A DNA stretch of 64,000 bases from JBFHQE01 sp041592335. Lineage in GTDB: Bacteria; Pseudomonadota; Gammaproteobacteria; Thiohalobacterales; Thiohalobacteraceae. How positions within the stretch are numbered: the first letter of the stretch is position 1; every line of letters starts with the position of its first letter. The notes beneath the pieces were generated by a model. That model had not been told where the DNA came from, searched no databases, and was given only the letters and a program-made list of their open reading frames with translations. Positions 42,155-51,966 of this stretch are shown here, piece by piece. Location: positions 62,001-126,000 of the forward strand of contig JBFHQE010000005.1 of assembly GCA_041592335.1 (NCBI GenBank), read 5' to 3'. The position numbers and the translations under genes were made by a program.

Positions 42155-44825
42155 TGGCCAGGGTAACAGCCGATGCAAGCCCGGCCCCGCGCAACCATTC
42201 CAGAAACTCCGCCTCGGGAACAGGCTTGCTGATGCCATAACCCTGCGCGTAGTCACAACCCATCTGTTGTAACGCCCGGTAGGTTTCCGTGTTTTCGACG
42301 CCTTCCGCAACCGCCTGCATCCCCAGGCGATGAGCCAGCTCAACACTGGCATTGACGATTGTACGATGCGTTTCGCAGGTCAGCATATCGAAGATGAAAC
42401 TCTGATCAATCTTGAGGCGCTGCGCGGGATAGGTGCTCAAATAACTCATCGACGAGTAGCCCGTACCGAAGTCATCGATTTCAACAATAATACCCGCATC
42501 GCTCAGCGTCTGGAGAACAGTCATCGCCGAACCGGGGTCCTGGATCACGGCAGTTTCCGTGACCTCGAGCGCCAGCCGCGATGCCTCGACACCGAAGTGA
42601 TGAATCCGCGACAGGATTTTTTCCGGAAAGTTTTTATCGGTCAGGGAACGCGCGGAAATATTAATCGCCACGGTCAGCCCCGCCAGCAGCTGGTCATTGG
42701 CATGAATGAATTGCAGCGTTTCATCCACCAGCCATTCGGTTATATCTTCAATGACACCGATTTGCTCGGCAATCGGGATGAATTCGCCGGGAGAAATGAA
42801 ACCCAGCTCCGGATGCTGCCAGCGAATCAATGCCTCGGCACCAGCCGTCTTGCCATCGTGCAATTGCACTTTCGGTTGATAGACCAGATAAAACTGCTCT
42901 CCCGACAACGCCTCGCGCAGCTGGGAAATGATGGTCAGCCGTCGCAGGCTGTGTCGGTCCGCCTCCGCATCGTAGGCGCGCTGCCCACACTTGAGTTCCT
43001 TGGCCAGGTACATGGCAACATCGGCGTGCTGAACAAGCTCCGTCGCGGTAGCGGCATCGTCGGGGAAGCGGCTGATGCCGATACTGGCACTGAGTCCGAC
43101 CGTCATCTCGCCCAGCACCAGTGGTTCGCGAACTTTTTCCAGCAGGCGTTCGGCCAGTTCAGCCGCATCGTCGGCGCCGGTGTAGATCACGCCGAATTCA
43201 TCGCCGCCAATGCGCCCGATAATGCAGTCATCCGCCTGCAGCATTGACATGCGCCCCGCCATTTTTCTTAGCACATCATCCCCGGTAGGATGACCCAGCG
43301 TGTCGTTAATCTCCTTGAAGTTGTTCAGATCCAGCAGCAGGAATGCCAGCCTGTCAGCGCCATTCTCCAGCATTTCCAACAGTCTCGATTCAATACTGCG
43401 ACGATTGAGCAACCCGGTCAGGCTGTCGTGATTCGCCTTGTAATGAAGTCGGCGCTCGTATTCATACTGCTGGGTAATATCCCGCACCATCAGGAATCGC
43501 TGCCGGTGATCGGAGTCATCGACAACACCCAACGACAGCTCCACCTGCAAGGTCTTGTTGCCGGACTGCCTGGCACTGGTATGAATGCGGCTGCCTTCAC
43601 TGAGCGAGGACTCGATTCCGCTCCAGTCCGGCAACAGGGTATCGATCGCCACTCCCTGCAGACGCTCTTGGTCACAACCGAACATGAGCGCGGCCGCCGG
43701 GTTGGCGCTATTGATAACGCCTTTCTCATCCACAGCCAGAATCGCATCCATGCTGTTATGCACAATGGATTTCATCATCGACGTGCGATGCCGCAAGCGC
43801 AGGCCCTGCTGCAATAACGCCAGCGACTGGCGATCCAGGCTTTCAAGCCAGCTTAATGCCTGCAACAGTACCAGGCCTGCAATAAAGGCACCGCTCGGCA
43901 ACAGCAGGCGGAACTCCCTGAACGCCCAATGCGACATGGCCGCCACCAGCAGGATCAGTGCGGTGGATATTCCCAGTTGCAGCAACCAGCGCCGATCGCC
44001 GAGCAATACCGCGTGCAGGATCAGAAAGCCCAGCAACACAAAAGCCGCCCTGATCGGTTCCAGGGTCGTGATAAAGGGATGCTTCAGGGTCTGGTACGCC
44101 AGCGCCTGAATATAAACGCCGGGCAGGCTGGCATGTACCGGGGTGGAAAACCGGTCGCCCAGTTCAACAGCAGTTGCACCGATAAGAATTTTCCGGCCCG
44201 CGACAAGTTCCCTGGGGAATGTGCCGCGCAGGACATCCGAATAACTCAGGTTATCGAATGACTCTACACCGATACTGTAGTCCACCCGGACTTCATTCGG
44301 CAGTGTGGACGAGCGCGCATGGAACACCTCGCTCAGGGTCGGCACACTGTCAAACTCCTTGCCTGAATTTGGCAAGATGTTTCTGACTATTCCATCGCTA
44401 TCGGGGGTCACGTTCACGGTTGCCAGCTGACTGTAACGCGCCAGTTGCGGAATCGGCTTGGTCCATAACATCGGGCCGGATTCATTACCGTTATTACTGT
44501 TCAAGGGCTGGGAGAAGGCCGGCAGAATAACGCGCCGAGGCGGCGCCTGTTGCAAGGCCCGGCTGAGTGCCAGATCCATCTCGGAATCGGAGTGTGAACT
44601 GAAATCAATATCGAACGCGACTGTTTCCGCCCCGGCCTCGAACAGCGCTGTAACAATATCCGCGTGATAACGCCGTGGCCAGGGCCAGTTATTCAACTCC
44701 CGAATACTGGTGGGATCGATTTCGACCACGGTTAAATCGCTGTTTTCCAGATGATGGTTGAGAGCCATCAGGGAATCGGCAAACCCGGTATCGATTTTCT
44801 GTGTCAACCCGAACAGCGCCAGCAC
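42144..44825 (-). CDS. CHASE2-PAS-GGDEF-EAL cyclic di-GMP enzyme
   Basis: About 893 residues from a GTG at 44825. An extracytoplasmic CHASE2 sensor (about 10-245; WPWPRRYHADIVTALFEAGA), three transmembrane helices (about 250-315), a PAS domain (about 350-460), GGDEF with GRIGGDEFGVIYTG, and EAL with GAEALIRWQHPELG, NISARSL, EVTETA, EIDDFGTGYSSM and LKIDQSF. Both catalytic centres are intact. The inhibitory RxxD site before GGDEF is not visible. The GTG would cut into the first membrane helix: in-frame residues continue upstream to a CTG at 44885 that overlaps the FecR stop (CTGA), so the real start may be that codon. Pairs with the FecR gene. Confidence 0.92.
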   Translation of the reverse strand: MLALFGLTQKIDTGFADSLMALNHHLENSDLTVVEIDPTSIRELNNWPWPRRYHADIVTALFEAGAETVAFDIDFSSHSDSEMDLALSRALQQAPPRRVILPAFSQPLNSNNGNESGPMLWTKPIPQLARYSQLATVNVTPDSDGIVRNILPNSGKEFDSVPTLSEVFHARSSTLPNEVRVDYSIGVESFDNLSYSDVLRGTFPRELVAGRKILIGATAVELGDRFSTPVHASLPGVYIQALAYQTLKHPFITTLEPIRAAFVLLGFLILHAVLLGDRRWLLQLGISTALILLVAAMSHWAFREFRLLLPSGAFIAGLVLLQALSWLESLDRQSLALLQQGLRLRHRTSMMKSIVHNSMDAILAVDEKGVINSANPAAALMFGCDQERLQGVAIDTLLPDWSGIESSLSEGSRIHTSARQSGNKTLQVELSLGVVDDSDHRQRFLMVRDITQQYEYERRLHYKANHDSLTGLLNRRSIESRLLEMLENGADRLAFLLLDLNNFKEINDTLGHPTGDDVLRKMAGRMSMLQADDCIIGRIGGDEFGVIYTGADDAAELAERLLEKVREPLVLGEMTVGLSASIGISRFPDDAATATELVQHADVAMYLAKELKCGQRAYDAEADRHSLRRLTIISQLREALSGEQFYLVYQPKVQLHDGKTAGAEALIRWQHPELGFISPGEFIPIAEQIGVIEDITEWLVDETLQFIHANDQLLAGLTVAINISARSLTDKNFPEKILSRIHHFGVEASRLALEVTETAVIQDPGSAMTVLQTLSDAGIIVEIDDFGTGYSSMSYLSTYPAQRLKIDQSFIFDMLTCETHRTIVNASVELAHRLGMQAVAEGVENTETYRALQQMGCDYAQGYGISKPVPEAEFLEWLRGAGLASAVTLAIKG

Positions 44826-44881
44826 ACCGACGGCAATGCATGCAATCAGTGCGCGCAGTACGGGATGGTGCAGTAACTGTT

Positions 44882-45961
44882 TCAGAGCCCCAGCCCGCCA
44901 CCGATTATGTCACCCAGCCCGATATCTTCGAGCAGGTTTTGTATTTCATCCTCGGTTAATCCATCCAGTTCGCCGACATCGACACCGATACTGGAAAGAC
45001 TGTCTTCGATCCCCGAAATGTCATCCATGTTGAGCTGGATATCGACATTCGTCTCACTGCCACTGCCACTACCACCGATCAGGTTGCCTGTTACGAGCGC
45101 ATCAAGACTCTCGACGGTTTCCAGCGGCAGTCCGGCGTCGTTTATCAGCAGGATGCCATCATCGAGAATTGAATCCTGCAACGAGGTGATCACATCGCCC
45201 AGCGACTGGAAAAGCTGATCGCCATCCTCCACCAGGGTCGGCGTTGTCACCGCCGTGCCAAGGCCGAGTTGCTCCGCCCAGGAGAAAGTCGACATTGTTA
45301 ATGCACTGGAAGATTGCGACTGCTTCATTGCACTCTCGCCGGTTCTGCCCGACCCGCTGTGACTGCCCTGTAGCACCAGGCTGATCACTTCAATTTCCGG
45401 TTTCTTAAGCGAAACACTGGCCGACTGCATGGGCTTGAGCAACACGTTTTGCTGTTTATCAGCGGTACTGACCTGCAGACTGCCTTCGGTCAGGCTGACT
45501 GTTGCACCCTCGGAACTGGTCGCCACTTCAAACCGGGTACCCTTCACCAGCGAGGTCAGATGCGGTGTTGCCACTTCGAACCCCGGTTGCGCCCTTTTCC
45601 CCACCTCGTATTTCACAACGCCGATCGATTGCAGAATACGGGTAAAAATACTGTCCGGTTCCGGCGCGGGGAAAAAGAGTTCGCTATTGGGCGACAGCAT
45701 CACCTTGTCTTGTCCCTGCACCAGGGTGGCGCGCCCGCCCAGGCTGCGTACATGCATCGGCACGGTCAGCGCCTGTCCTTCCTTCAGGGGCTGCCAGCTC
45801 GGAACAGTTTCGGATTTCCACTCAACCGCGCCCGTCAAGGACACCACATGCCAGACCGGCTGCCGGGTATCCGCGGAAACCCACGTAGACATAAACGTCA
45901 ACAACAGGCACAGCCAGGTTTGCAGCCAGAGAGTACGGGGATAAAAACCGATTGATTGCAT
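44882..45961 (-). CDS. Exported FecR-domain protein, partner of the CHASE2 enzyme
   Basis: A 359-residue periplasmic protein with an N-terminal signal (MQSIGFYPRTLWLQTWLCLL and LTFMSTWVSA). FecR domain at about 55-180: VPMHVRSLGGRATLVQGQDK, ELFFPAPE, FEVATPHLTSLVKGTRFEVA and SLTEGSLQVS. The C-terminal half is Ser-, Gly- and Asp-rich and of low complexity, ending in a Gly-Leu repeat (GLGDIIGGGLGL). FecR-CHASE2 gene pairs occur in many proteobacteria and suggest the FecR protein feeds an envelope signal to the CHASE2 sensor. Overlaps the next gene by up to 4 bases. Confidence 0.9.
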   Translation of the reverse strand: MQSIGFYPRTLWLQTWLCLLLTFMSTWVSADTRQPVWHVVSLTGAVEWKSETVPSWQPLKEGQALTVPMHVRSLGGRATLVQGQDKVMLSPNSELFFPAPEPDSIFTRILQSIGVVKYEVGKRAQPGFEVATPHLTSLVKGTRFEVATSSEGATVSLTEGSLQVSTADKQQNVLLKPMQSASVSLKKPEIEVISLVLQGSHSGSGRTGESAMKQSQSSSALTMSTFSWAEQLGLGTAVTTPTLVEDGDQLFQSLGDVITSLQDSILDDGILLINDAGLPLETVESLDALVTGNLIGGSGSGSETNVDIQLNMDDISGIEDSLSSIGVDVGELDGLTEDEIQNLLEDIGLGDIIGGGLGL

Positions 45962-46178
45962 AGAAATCTCGCCAGGTTGAATTCAGCCACACAGCACCAA
46001 CGCTCATCGGAGGCGCTATATAAGATGTATCGGAAGGTCGAGCGATTTGCTAAGGATTTGAAGGGGCGTTTTTACGGGTTATTTTGTTAATTTTTTGCAA
46101 CAGCCGTGACTTTTCGGCGGAATAACCCATATACGAGAAAGGTTAATTCATGATTACGGGAAGGAATTCGCCTGACTG

Positions 46179-48467
46179 TTAACTGAAATGCTGTTTGACC
46201 TTTTGCAGCAAGTCCACCGCCGTGCAGGGTTTCTGCAAGCGATCCCGATGGAGCTGACGATTACTGTCAGACACAAAGTGGTCGTCGCTGTAGCCACTGA
46301 TCATCTGGATTTTCATATCAGGGTATTGTTGCCGGACACTGTTCACCAGGTCGAAACCGCTCATGTCCGGCATAATGATGTCGCATATCACCAAATCGAC
46401 ATGATGCGATTTCAGCAATTGCAGTCCGCGTAATCCGTCGTCGGCGACATAAACCCTGTAGCCGTTGTATTCCAGTATCTCGCGAAATAGTTCGCGTAGC
46501 GCGGGCTCATCATCGATGATCAGGATACTTTCCTGACCCTGAAGATTTTCGAAGGCACTCGCTTTCGTATTAGCAGTTTCATCAACCTGGCCGTAATCCC
46601 TGTGCCTTGGCAGGTAGATACTAATGCGTGTTCCATGCCCCGGGTAAGACTCGACATAGATATCCCCGTGCGCCTGCTTGATCAGGCCATATACCTGGCT
46701 CAGGCCAAGCCCGGTGCCGAGTTCACCCTTGGTGGAAAAGAAGGGTTCGAATATTTTCTGCCGGGTTTCTTCATCCATGCCGATACCAGTATCGGCAATT
46801 CTGAGTTGCACGTATTCCCCGGGCTCAATCGAAAGAACCCTGGTATCGGAAGGTTTCATCAGGCAGTTGCGCGTTGAGATCGCCAGCTTTCCGCCCTCCG
46901 GCATGGCGTGCATGGCGTTGATACTCATGTTCAGAACGGCGTCGCCCAGTAATTCACTATCGATCAGGCAGGGCCAGAGATCGTCGGCCAGGTCGAGTTC
47001 CAGCTGTATCTGCGCGGTCAGCACCTTCTCCAGCATATGTTGATCGTTAAGTATTTGCGTATTGATAATACTGGGAACGGCCTCGGTCGGCCCTCGCCGT
47101 GAGAAGGTCAATAGATTGGATGTAAGTTTCCTGGCACGATTACCCGCGGCAATAATTTCGCGGATGTGGCGGCTGCCGGCTTCATCACCGGCAAGCGATT
47201 GTTCCAGCAATTCCGCATAACCCAGGATGACACCCAGCATATTATTGAAATCATGCGCGATCCCGCCGGTAAGCTTGCCGAGGGCATCCATCTTTTGCGT
47301 GATTCTCATCTTTTCCTCGGCCTTGCGCGCCTCGGTAACATCCCGGTTAATACCGACAACGCATTCAACGTTGCCTTCTGCATCGAGCCTCACGGTTTCG
47401 ACAGCCTGTATGATGCGAATCTGTCGGTCATTCTGGCGGCGAATATGAAATTCCCGTTCACTACTTCCACGCTGACGCAAGGTGTTCTGGATAATCTCTT
47501 CCTGGTTATCCAACTCCTCGGGAAGAACCGCATCGGCCCACACGCTGTAGTCAACAATTCCGTTCTTATTCGGCTCAACTCCGTAGAGACGAAACATATT
47601 GTCATCCCAATACACGGTACCGCTATCAGGACGCCATTCCCAGATACCGATTTCCGCCACCTCGGCGGCCAGGCGCAGACGCTGCTCGGCTTTTTGGAGA
47701 TCGCTCTCGATCCTTTCTCGTTCAGTAATATCCCGGCAGATGCCGAGCATGCCGATAATTTTATTTTCAACATCGCGCAGCGGATATTTATCAATATCGA
47801 ATACCTGGGCTTTACCTTTGATTTGAATTTGATGATGAGGCTTGTGAATTTTGAAACCACCAATGGCACTCTTGTCTTCTTCTCCCGACAGTTGCTCCTC
47901 CGCCTCATCATCTATTGCTTCGCTACACTTGCCCAGCATATTCGCGTAAGCCTTGTTGCACAGCACCGTTTCGAGTTTGGTGTTTTTCACATAGATCAGA
48001 TCGGGAGTGGAGTTAATGACATTCTCAAGCAAATTCTTGGCCTGTCTTATTTCCTCGGACGATTGAATGCTATCGGTAATATCGTGCAGAATAACGAGGT
48101 GTATTCCCTTGTAGGCGCCCTTGAGCGAAGCCGCGTACACCTCGGCGGTTCTATAGCTTCCGTCCTTACACTGAATACAAAGATCGAGCGGCTCGAAATC
48201 GGAATTGCTTCGTTTGGCTTCCGCCAGGTTTTTCGACCAGGCGGTTTCCACCCAACGCCGGTAATCCTCATCGGGATAAGCCTTTGGCCACCAGTCCGCC
48301 AGCGTCGGGATATCATTGATGTCATAACCAAACACACGGGTGAACGCCGGATTAAGATAGGTTATCCGCTGCTGATCGTCGTTTAACGCAAAGGGAACCG
48401 GGGACGCTTCAAGAATCTTGATCGCATCCTGGCTGAGCCGATAATCGTCGGGGCTGGAGTATTCCAT
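46179..48467 (-). CDS. PAS-rich hybrid sensor histidine kinase
   Basis: A 762-residue soluble kinase with no membrane helices. Three PAS modules in the first 375 residues (for example FALNDDQQRITYLNPAFTRV and RIRIIQAVETVRLDAEGNVE-like PAC segments), HisKA with the phospho-His in LTGGIAHDFNNMLGVILGYA, a HATPase domain with MSINAMHAMPEGGK, DTGIGMD and GTGLGLSQVYG, and a C-terminal receiver with Asp in DLVICDIIMPDMSGFD. No response regulator is next to it. Its signal is unknown. The 217 bases upstream (45962-46178) hold no recognisable gene. Confidence 0.93.
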   Translation of the reverse strand: MEYSSPDDYRLSQDAIKILEASPVPFALNDDQQRITYLNPAFTRVFGYDINDIPTLADWWPKAYPDEDYRRWVETAWSKNLAEAKRSNSDFEPLDLCIQCKDGSYRTAEVYAASLKGAYKGIHLVILHDITDSIQSSEEIRQAKNLLENVINSTPDLIYVKNTKLETVLCNKAYANMLGKCSEAIDDEAEEQLSGEEDKSAIGGFKIHKPHHQIQIKGKAQVFDIDKYPLRDVENKIIGMLGICRDITERERIESDLQKAEQRLRLAAEVAEIGIWEWRPDSGTVYWDDNMFRLYGVEPNKNGIVDYSVWADAVLPEELDNQEEIIQNTLRQRGSSEREFHIRRQNDRQIRIIQAVETVRLDAEGNVECVVGINRDVTEARKAEEKMRITQKMDALGKLTGGIAHDFNNMLGVILGYAELLEQSLAGDEAGSRHIREIIAAGNRARKLTSNLLTFSRRGPTEAVPSIINTQILNDQHMLEKVLTAQIQLELDLADDLWPCLIDSELLGDAVLNMSINAMHAMPEGGKLAISTRNCLMKPSDTRVLSIEPGEYVQLRIADTGIGMDEETRQKIFEPFFSTKGELGTGLGLSQVYGLIKQAHGDIYVESYPGHGTRISIYLPRHRDYGQVDETANTKASAFENLQGQESILIIDDEPALRELFREILEYNGYRVYVADDGLRGLQLLKSHHVDLVICDIIMPDMSGFDLVNSVRQQYPDMKIQMISGYSDDHFVSDSNRQLHRDRLQKPCTAVDLLQKVKQHFS

Positions 48468-48562
48468 ACAGGCAGTATATGGAAGCCGTTTCGCAATCAG
48501 GTGCCCTGCAGGGCAGATTTAACGATTCTTAACTGAATTGATTTACTTCTGTAACAATGTTG

Positions 48563-49474
48563 TCAGCGCGCGCTATCCCAGTAGGGATTATCGGTGATTC
48601 TTGCGGCGATAAAATCGATGAAGGCGCGCACCTTCGGCGACAGATGCCGTTGTTGCGGATACAGTGCGTAGACCGATAATTCCAGCAGTTTATGATCGTT
48701 CAGCACCGATTGTAATTTTCCCTCCCGAATATCTTCGCCCACGATAAAGGTCGGCGTAAGCGTGATACCGGCCTCATTCAACAAGGCTTCGCGGATTGCC
48801 AGGCTGTTGTTCATGTGAACATTGCCGGTCACCGGGATTTTGATTGCCTTGCCTTTCGGGTCAAGCAGATGCCATTCGCGCATCGAGGCCTGGTATTGAT
48901 AGGTAATGACGTTGTGCTTAATTATGTCTTCCGCTTTTCGGGGTATGCCGTTGCGCTGAAAATATCCCGGCGCGCCGCAAATAACATGCTTGCAGGGACC
49001 CAGGCGTTTCGCGACCAGCGAGGAATCCGGCAGTTCGGCAATACGTATTCCCAGATCAAATCCGGCTTCCACCAGGTCAACCTGGCGATCGTCAAGATGC
49101 ATATCGACCACTAAATCTGGATAGCGCTGCTGAAATTCGGGAATGGCCGGTGCGATATGCAGAATGCCGAATGACATCGGCGCATTGATGCGCAGGGTGC
49201 CGCGCGGCGTCCCTTGTAGTCGCGAGACTTCCGCTTCAGCCTCCTCGATTTCACGCAAGCCGGTCTGGCTGCGTGCATAAAACACCCGTCCGACCTCGGT
49301 CAGGCTCAGGCGGCGCGTGGTGCGGTTCAGCAGCCGTGCCCCGAGCCGGTCTTCCAGGCGCGTGACATATTTGCTGATCACGGATCTGGACAGGCCCAGC
49401 CGGTCCGCAGCCGCCGTAAAACTCCCGCTGTCCACCACTTGCACAAATACCGCGATATCGGTCAGCGCATCCAT
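48563..49474 (-). CDS. LysR-type regulator of the cyclase/nitroreductase operon
   Basis: A 303-residue LysR protein from the ATG at 49474, with AGGTG upstream; the frame is open further but crosses the promoter. Winged helix: MDALTDIAVFVQVVDSGSFT, AAADRLGLSRSVISKYVTRL. Effector domain at about 90-295. It is divergent from the five-gene operon that starts at 49590, and a dyad between them is a likely operator. The CrgA/AaeR-like group to which it is similar often responds to aromatic or electrophilic compounds; that is inference. Confidence 0.92.
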   Translation of the reverse strand: MDALTDIAVFVQVVDSGSFTAAADRLGLSRSVISKYVTRLEDRLGARLLNRTTRRLSLTEVGRVFYARSQTGLREIEEAEAEVSRLQGTPRGTLRINAPMSFGILHIAPAIPEFQQRYPDLVVDMHLDDRQVDLVEAGFDLGIRIAELPDSSLVAKRLGPCKHVICGAPGYFQRNGIPRKAEDIIKHNVITYQYQASMREWHLLDPKGKAIKIPVTGNVHMNNSLAIREALLNEAGITLTPTFIVGEDIREGKLQSVLNDHKLLELSVYALYPQQRHLSPKVRAFIDFIAARITDNPYWDSAR

Positions 49475-49491
49475 GATTGCACCTATTAGTA

Positions 49492-49510
49492 AATATTTGT
49501 GAACAATATT
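49492..49510. promoter_or_regulatory. Candidate LysR operator in the divergent promoter
   Basis: AATATT-TGTGAAC-AATATT is a perfect inverted repeat of AT-rich arms in the 115-base gap between the LysR gene and the cyclase operon. It has the T-N11-A form expected of LysR sites. Confidence 0.5.
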
Positions 49511-49589
49511 ATTCCAAAAAGGCCGATTATAAAAATCATAAGGCCTATTAAGCTTCTTTTCACACGAAAACCCGAACAGGAGCATTCCC

Positions 49590-50594
49590 ATGAACAACCC
49601 TTATTCCCTTGCCGGGCTCACACTGGCGATCGCACTGGGACTCAACAATCTCCCGGCCCTGGCGGATTCGGTCGGGACCAGCCCCTGGGGGCCGGACGAC
49701 GAAATCGGCCGCCTCAACCTGATGAGCGAGCAATCGCGCGCCGCGATCCTGTCCCGCGTGCGCGGCGGCCAATCCTATGACCTGTCGGTGGAATACTTCA
49801 TCGGCATGCCCAGCTGGCAGGCCGCCGGCGATCCGCACTATCGCCTCTGGATGACGCATACCCCGCACGGCACCCGTATCGACGATCCGCTGCACCAGGG
49901 TGAGCCCATGAACGCACATGTCAGTTACACCGGCGCGGCGATTTCCATGTACACCCACATGGGCACGCACATCGATGCGCTGAATCACTTCGGGCTCGAC
50001 GGCAAAATATGGAATCACTTCTCCGCCGAGGAACACCTGGGCGATCGCGGCTGGCACAAGGCAGGCGCGGAAAACATACCGCCGATTATCGCGCGCGGGG
50101 TGTTGATCGATGTCGCCGCCGCCAAGGATGTGGATATGTTGCCGGACGGCTATCGCGTTACCCGGGCGGACCTGGTCGCCGCGCTCAAGCAACAGCAAGT
50201 GACACTGCAACAGGGCGACGTAGTGCTGATACGCACCGGCCGGATGCAGCAATACGAAAACGCGCAGGCCTACATGAACAATCCGCCGGGGCTGGGTTTG
50301 TCGGCCGCGCGTTACCTGGTGGAAGAAGGCGGCGCCATGATTGTCGGCGCGGATAACCTGAGCTTCGAATCCTTCCCGCCGGAAGTGGATGACAATTATG
50401 TACCGGTGCACACCTACCTGCTGGCGGAACAGGGCACGCCCATCATGGAACTGGTTAACCTGGAAGACCTGGCGCGGGACAAGGTGTATGAATTCGCTTT
50501 CATTGGTGGCGCGTTAAAACTGCGCGGCGCCGACGGCGCACCGATTCGCCCCATCGCGCTGCCGGTGCGCAAATCTCCGGGAGGTGCGTCATGA
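49590..50594 (+). CDS. Exported cyclase-family (kynurenine formamidase-like) hydrolase
   Basis: A 334-residue protein with a signal peptide (MNNPYSLAGLTLAIALGLNN, cut near PALA-DS). The metal-binding motif HMGTHIDALNHFG identifies the cyclase superfamily, which includes kynurenine formamidase and other amide or ester hydrolases. Other family parts are WMTHTPHGTRIDDPLHQGEP and EGGAMIVGADNLSFES. AGGAG precedes the ATG. First gene of the operon. The substrate is not known. Confidence 0.9.
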   Translation: MNNPYSLAGLTLAIALGLNNLPALADSVGTSPWGPDDEIGRLNLMSEQSRAAILSRVRGGQSYDLSVEYFIGMPSWQAAGDPHYRLWMTHTPHGTRIDDPLHQGEPMNAHVSYTGAAISMYTHMGTHIDALNHFGLDGKIWNHFSAEEHLGDRGWHKAGAENIPPIIARGVLIDVAAAKDVDMLPDGYRVTRADLVAALKQQQVTLQQGDVVLIRTGRMQQYENAQAYMNNPPGLGLSAARYLVEEGGAMIVGADNLSFESFPPEVDDNYVPVHTYLLAEQGTPIMELVNLEDLARDKVYEFAFIGGALKLRGADGAPIRPIALPVRKSPGGAS

Positions 50595-51043
50595 ACCTGG
50601 TATCGGGCCTGGCCCATATTGGAATACGGGTAAAGAACTTCAGCCGTTCTATCGGGTTTTACCGCCAGCTGGGATTTGAAGTCACCCGCGAGGATTACAG
50701 GGAAAATGTTGTGGTGGTAAAGCATCTGAGTGGCCTTGAACTCAACTTGCTCGACTCCGCGACCACGGAGAACGAGCAGCGCAATATCCTGATGGATGAG
50801 AAAGAGCGTTACCCGGGCGTGACGCATATTGCCTTGCGCGTAAGCGATATCGCACTGGCTGAACGCACGATCAAATCGTTTGGCCTGGCAATTACGGAAG
50901 GACCGGTGACATTTGGCGATGGTAGCACCTCCATTTTCTTCCGCGACCCCGACCGCAATGTCATCGAGCTTTCACAACATAGCAAGGAACGCAGGCGTGA
51001 CAACGGATTCCTGTACTGGCTTAGAGAGGAGTGGTCGAAATGA
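50591..51043 (+). CDS. VOC-family (glyoxalase/dioxygenase fold) protein
   Basis: A 150-residue single-unit VOC protein. The first beta-alpha-beta module has LAHIGIRVKNFSRSIGFYRQ and the second VTHIALRVSDIALAERTIKS with FRDPDRNVIELSQH, which supply the usual metal-site His and Glu positions. It overlaps the cyclase gene by 4 bases (ATGA) and the exporter gene by 4 bases. Lactoylglutathione lyase, dioxygenase or resistance-protein activity is possible; not decidable from sequence. Confidence 0.88.
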   Translation: MNLVSGLAHIGIRVKNFSRSIGFYRQLGFEVTREDYRENVVVVKHLSGLELNLLDSATTENEQRNILMDEKERYPGVTHIALRVSDIALAERTIKSFGLAITEGPVTFGDGSTSIFFRDPDRNVIELSQHSKERRRDNGFLYWLREEWSK

Positions 51044-51966
51044 AAGCACTCCTGCTACTGATCGTTTCCGGCATCCTGGCCGGTAGCGTATTCATCCTCG
51101 GCAAGCAGGCCGGGCAAGCACCGTTATCGCCCCTGGTGATTCTGTTCTGGCAGATGAGCGGAGGCGCGCTGGTGGTCTGGCTGGTGATGTGGCTGCTACC
51201 CGGCCCAACACGCCGCTTTCCAACATGGGATGTCGTGCATGTCCGTTACTACCTGATCGGTGGATTGCTCGGCATCAGCATTCCTTACCTGCTGGCGTTT
51301 ATCGTGTTGCAACAGTTGCAGGTCGGGCTGGTCGGCCTGCTGACGGCGTTGTCGCCGGTGGTGACTTATGCCATGGCACGACTGCTGGGACAGGAGGATG
51401 GACATCCGCTGCGCTTGCTGGGATTGATTGTCGGATTGTGCGGTGTCGCCATGCTGGTTTCGCCCAGGCAGGAAGTCGACCTGACAGCGGAATGGAGTTA
51501 CCTGCTGCTGGCCCTCGGCATACCGGTGTCGCTGGCCGCGAGCAATATCTATCGCAGCCGCTATTGGCCGGCCGGTAGCGAAGCGATGCCGTTGGTGGCG
51601 GGTATGCTGACCCTGCAAGGTGCCTGGTTGCTGGTGGCAAACCTGCTGCTGGGCAATGCAGCGCTTGTTCTGCCGTCACAACAGGAAACGGCATGGCTGC
51701 TGGGCGTGCTCGCATTCATGTCCGGCGCATCTTATCTCAGCTCATTCAACCTGCTGCGAGTGGGCGGACCGGTATATCTCAGCCAGATGGGCTACGTGAT
51801 CACAACTGTTACGGTTCTGGCAGGTATCATAATCTGGGGTGAACATTACGACCAGAAAGACATATGGAGCATGGGGCTGATACTCACGGGCGTATTGTTC
51901 ACCACCTGGGCGCGCAGCCCTCGTCGGATGAAAATTGAATATGCAAATAATGGAGCGGAATCATGA
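51040..51966 (+). CDS. EamA/DMT-family exporter
   Basis: A 308-residue membrane protein from the ATG at 51040 (GAGAGGAG upstream), with about ten helices in two EamA repeats (MKALLLLIVSGILAGSVFIL and the second repeat from about residue 150). It overlaps its neighbours by ATGA at both ends, so it is expressed with the cyclase operon and may export its substrate or product. Confidence 0.9.
   Translation: MKALLLLIVSGILAGSVFILGKQAGQAPLSPLVILFWQMSGGALVVWLVMWLLPGPTRRFPTWDVVHVRYYLIGGLLGISIPYLLAFIVLQQLQVGLVGLLTALSPVVTYAMARLLGQEDGHPLRLLGLIVGLCGVAMLVSPRQEVDLTAEWSYLLLALGIPVSLAASNIYRSRYWPAGSEAMPLVAGMLTLQGAWLLVANLLLGNAALVLPSQQETAWLLGVLAFMSGASYLSSFNLLRVGGPVYLSQMGYVITTVTVLAGIIIWGEHYDQKDIWSMGLILTGVLFTTWARSPRRMKIEYANNGAES

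Noticed and set aside
47166..48386. Plus-strand open frame of about 406 codons inside the histidine kinase gene
   Set aside because: Antisense shadow of a strongly conserved PAS/HisKA/HATPase gene; no ribosome site or recognisable family.
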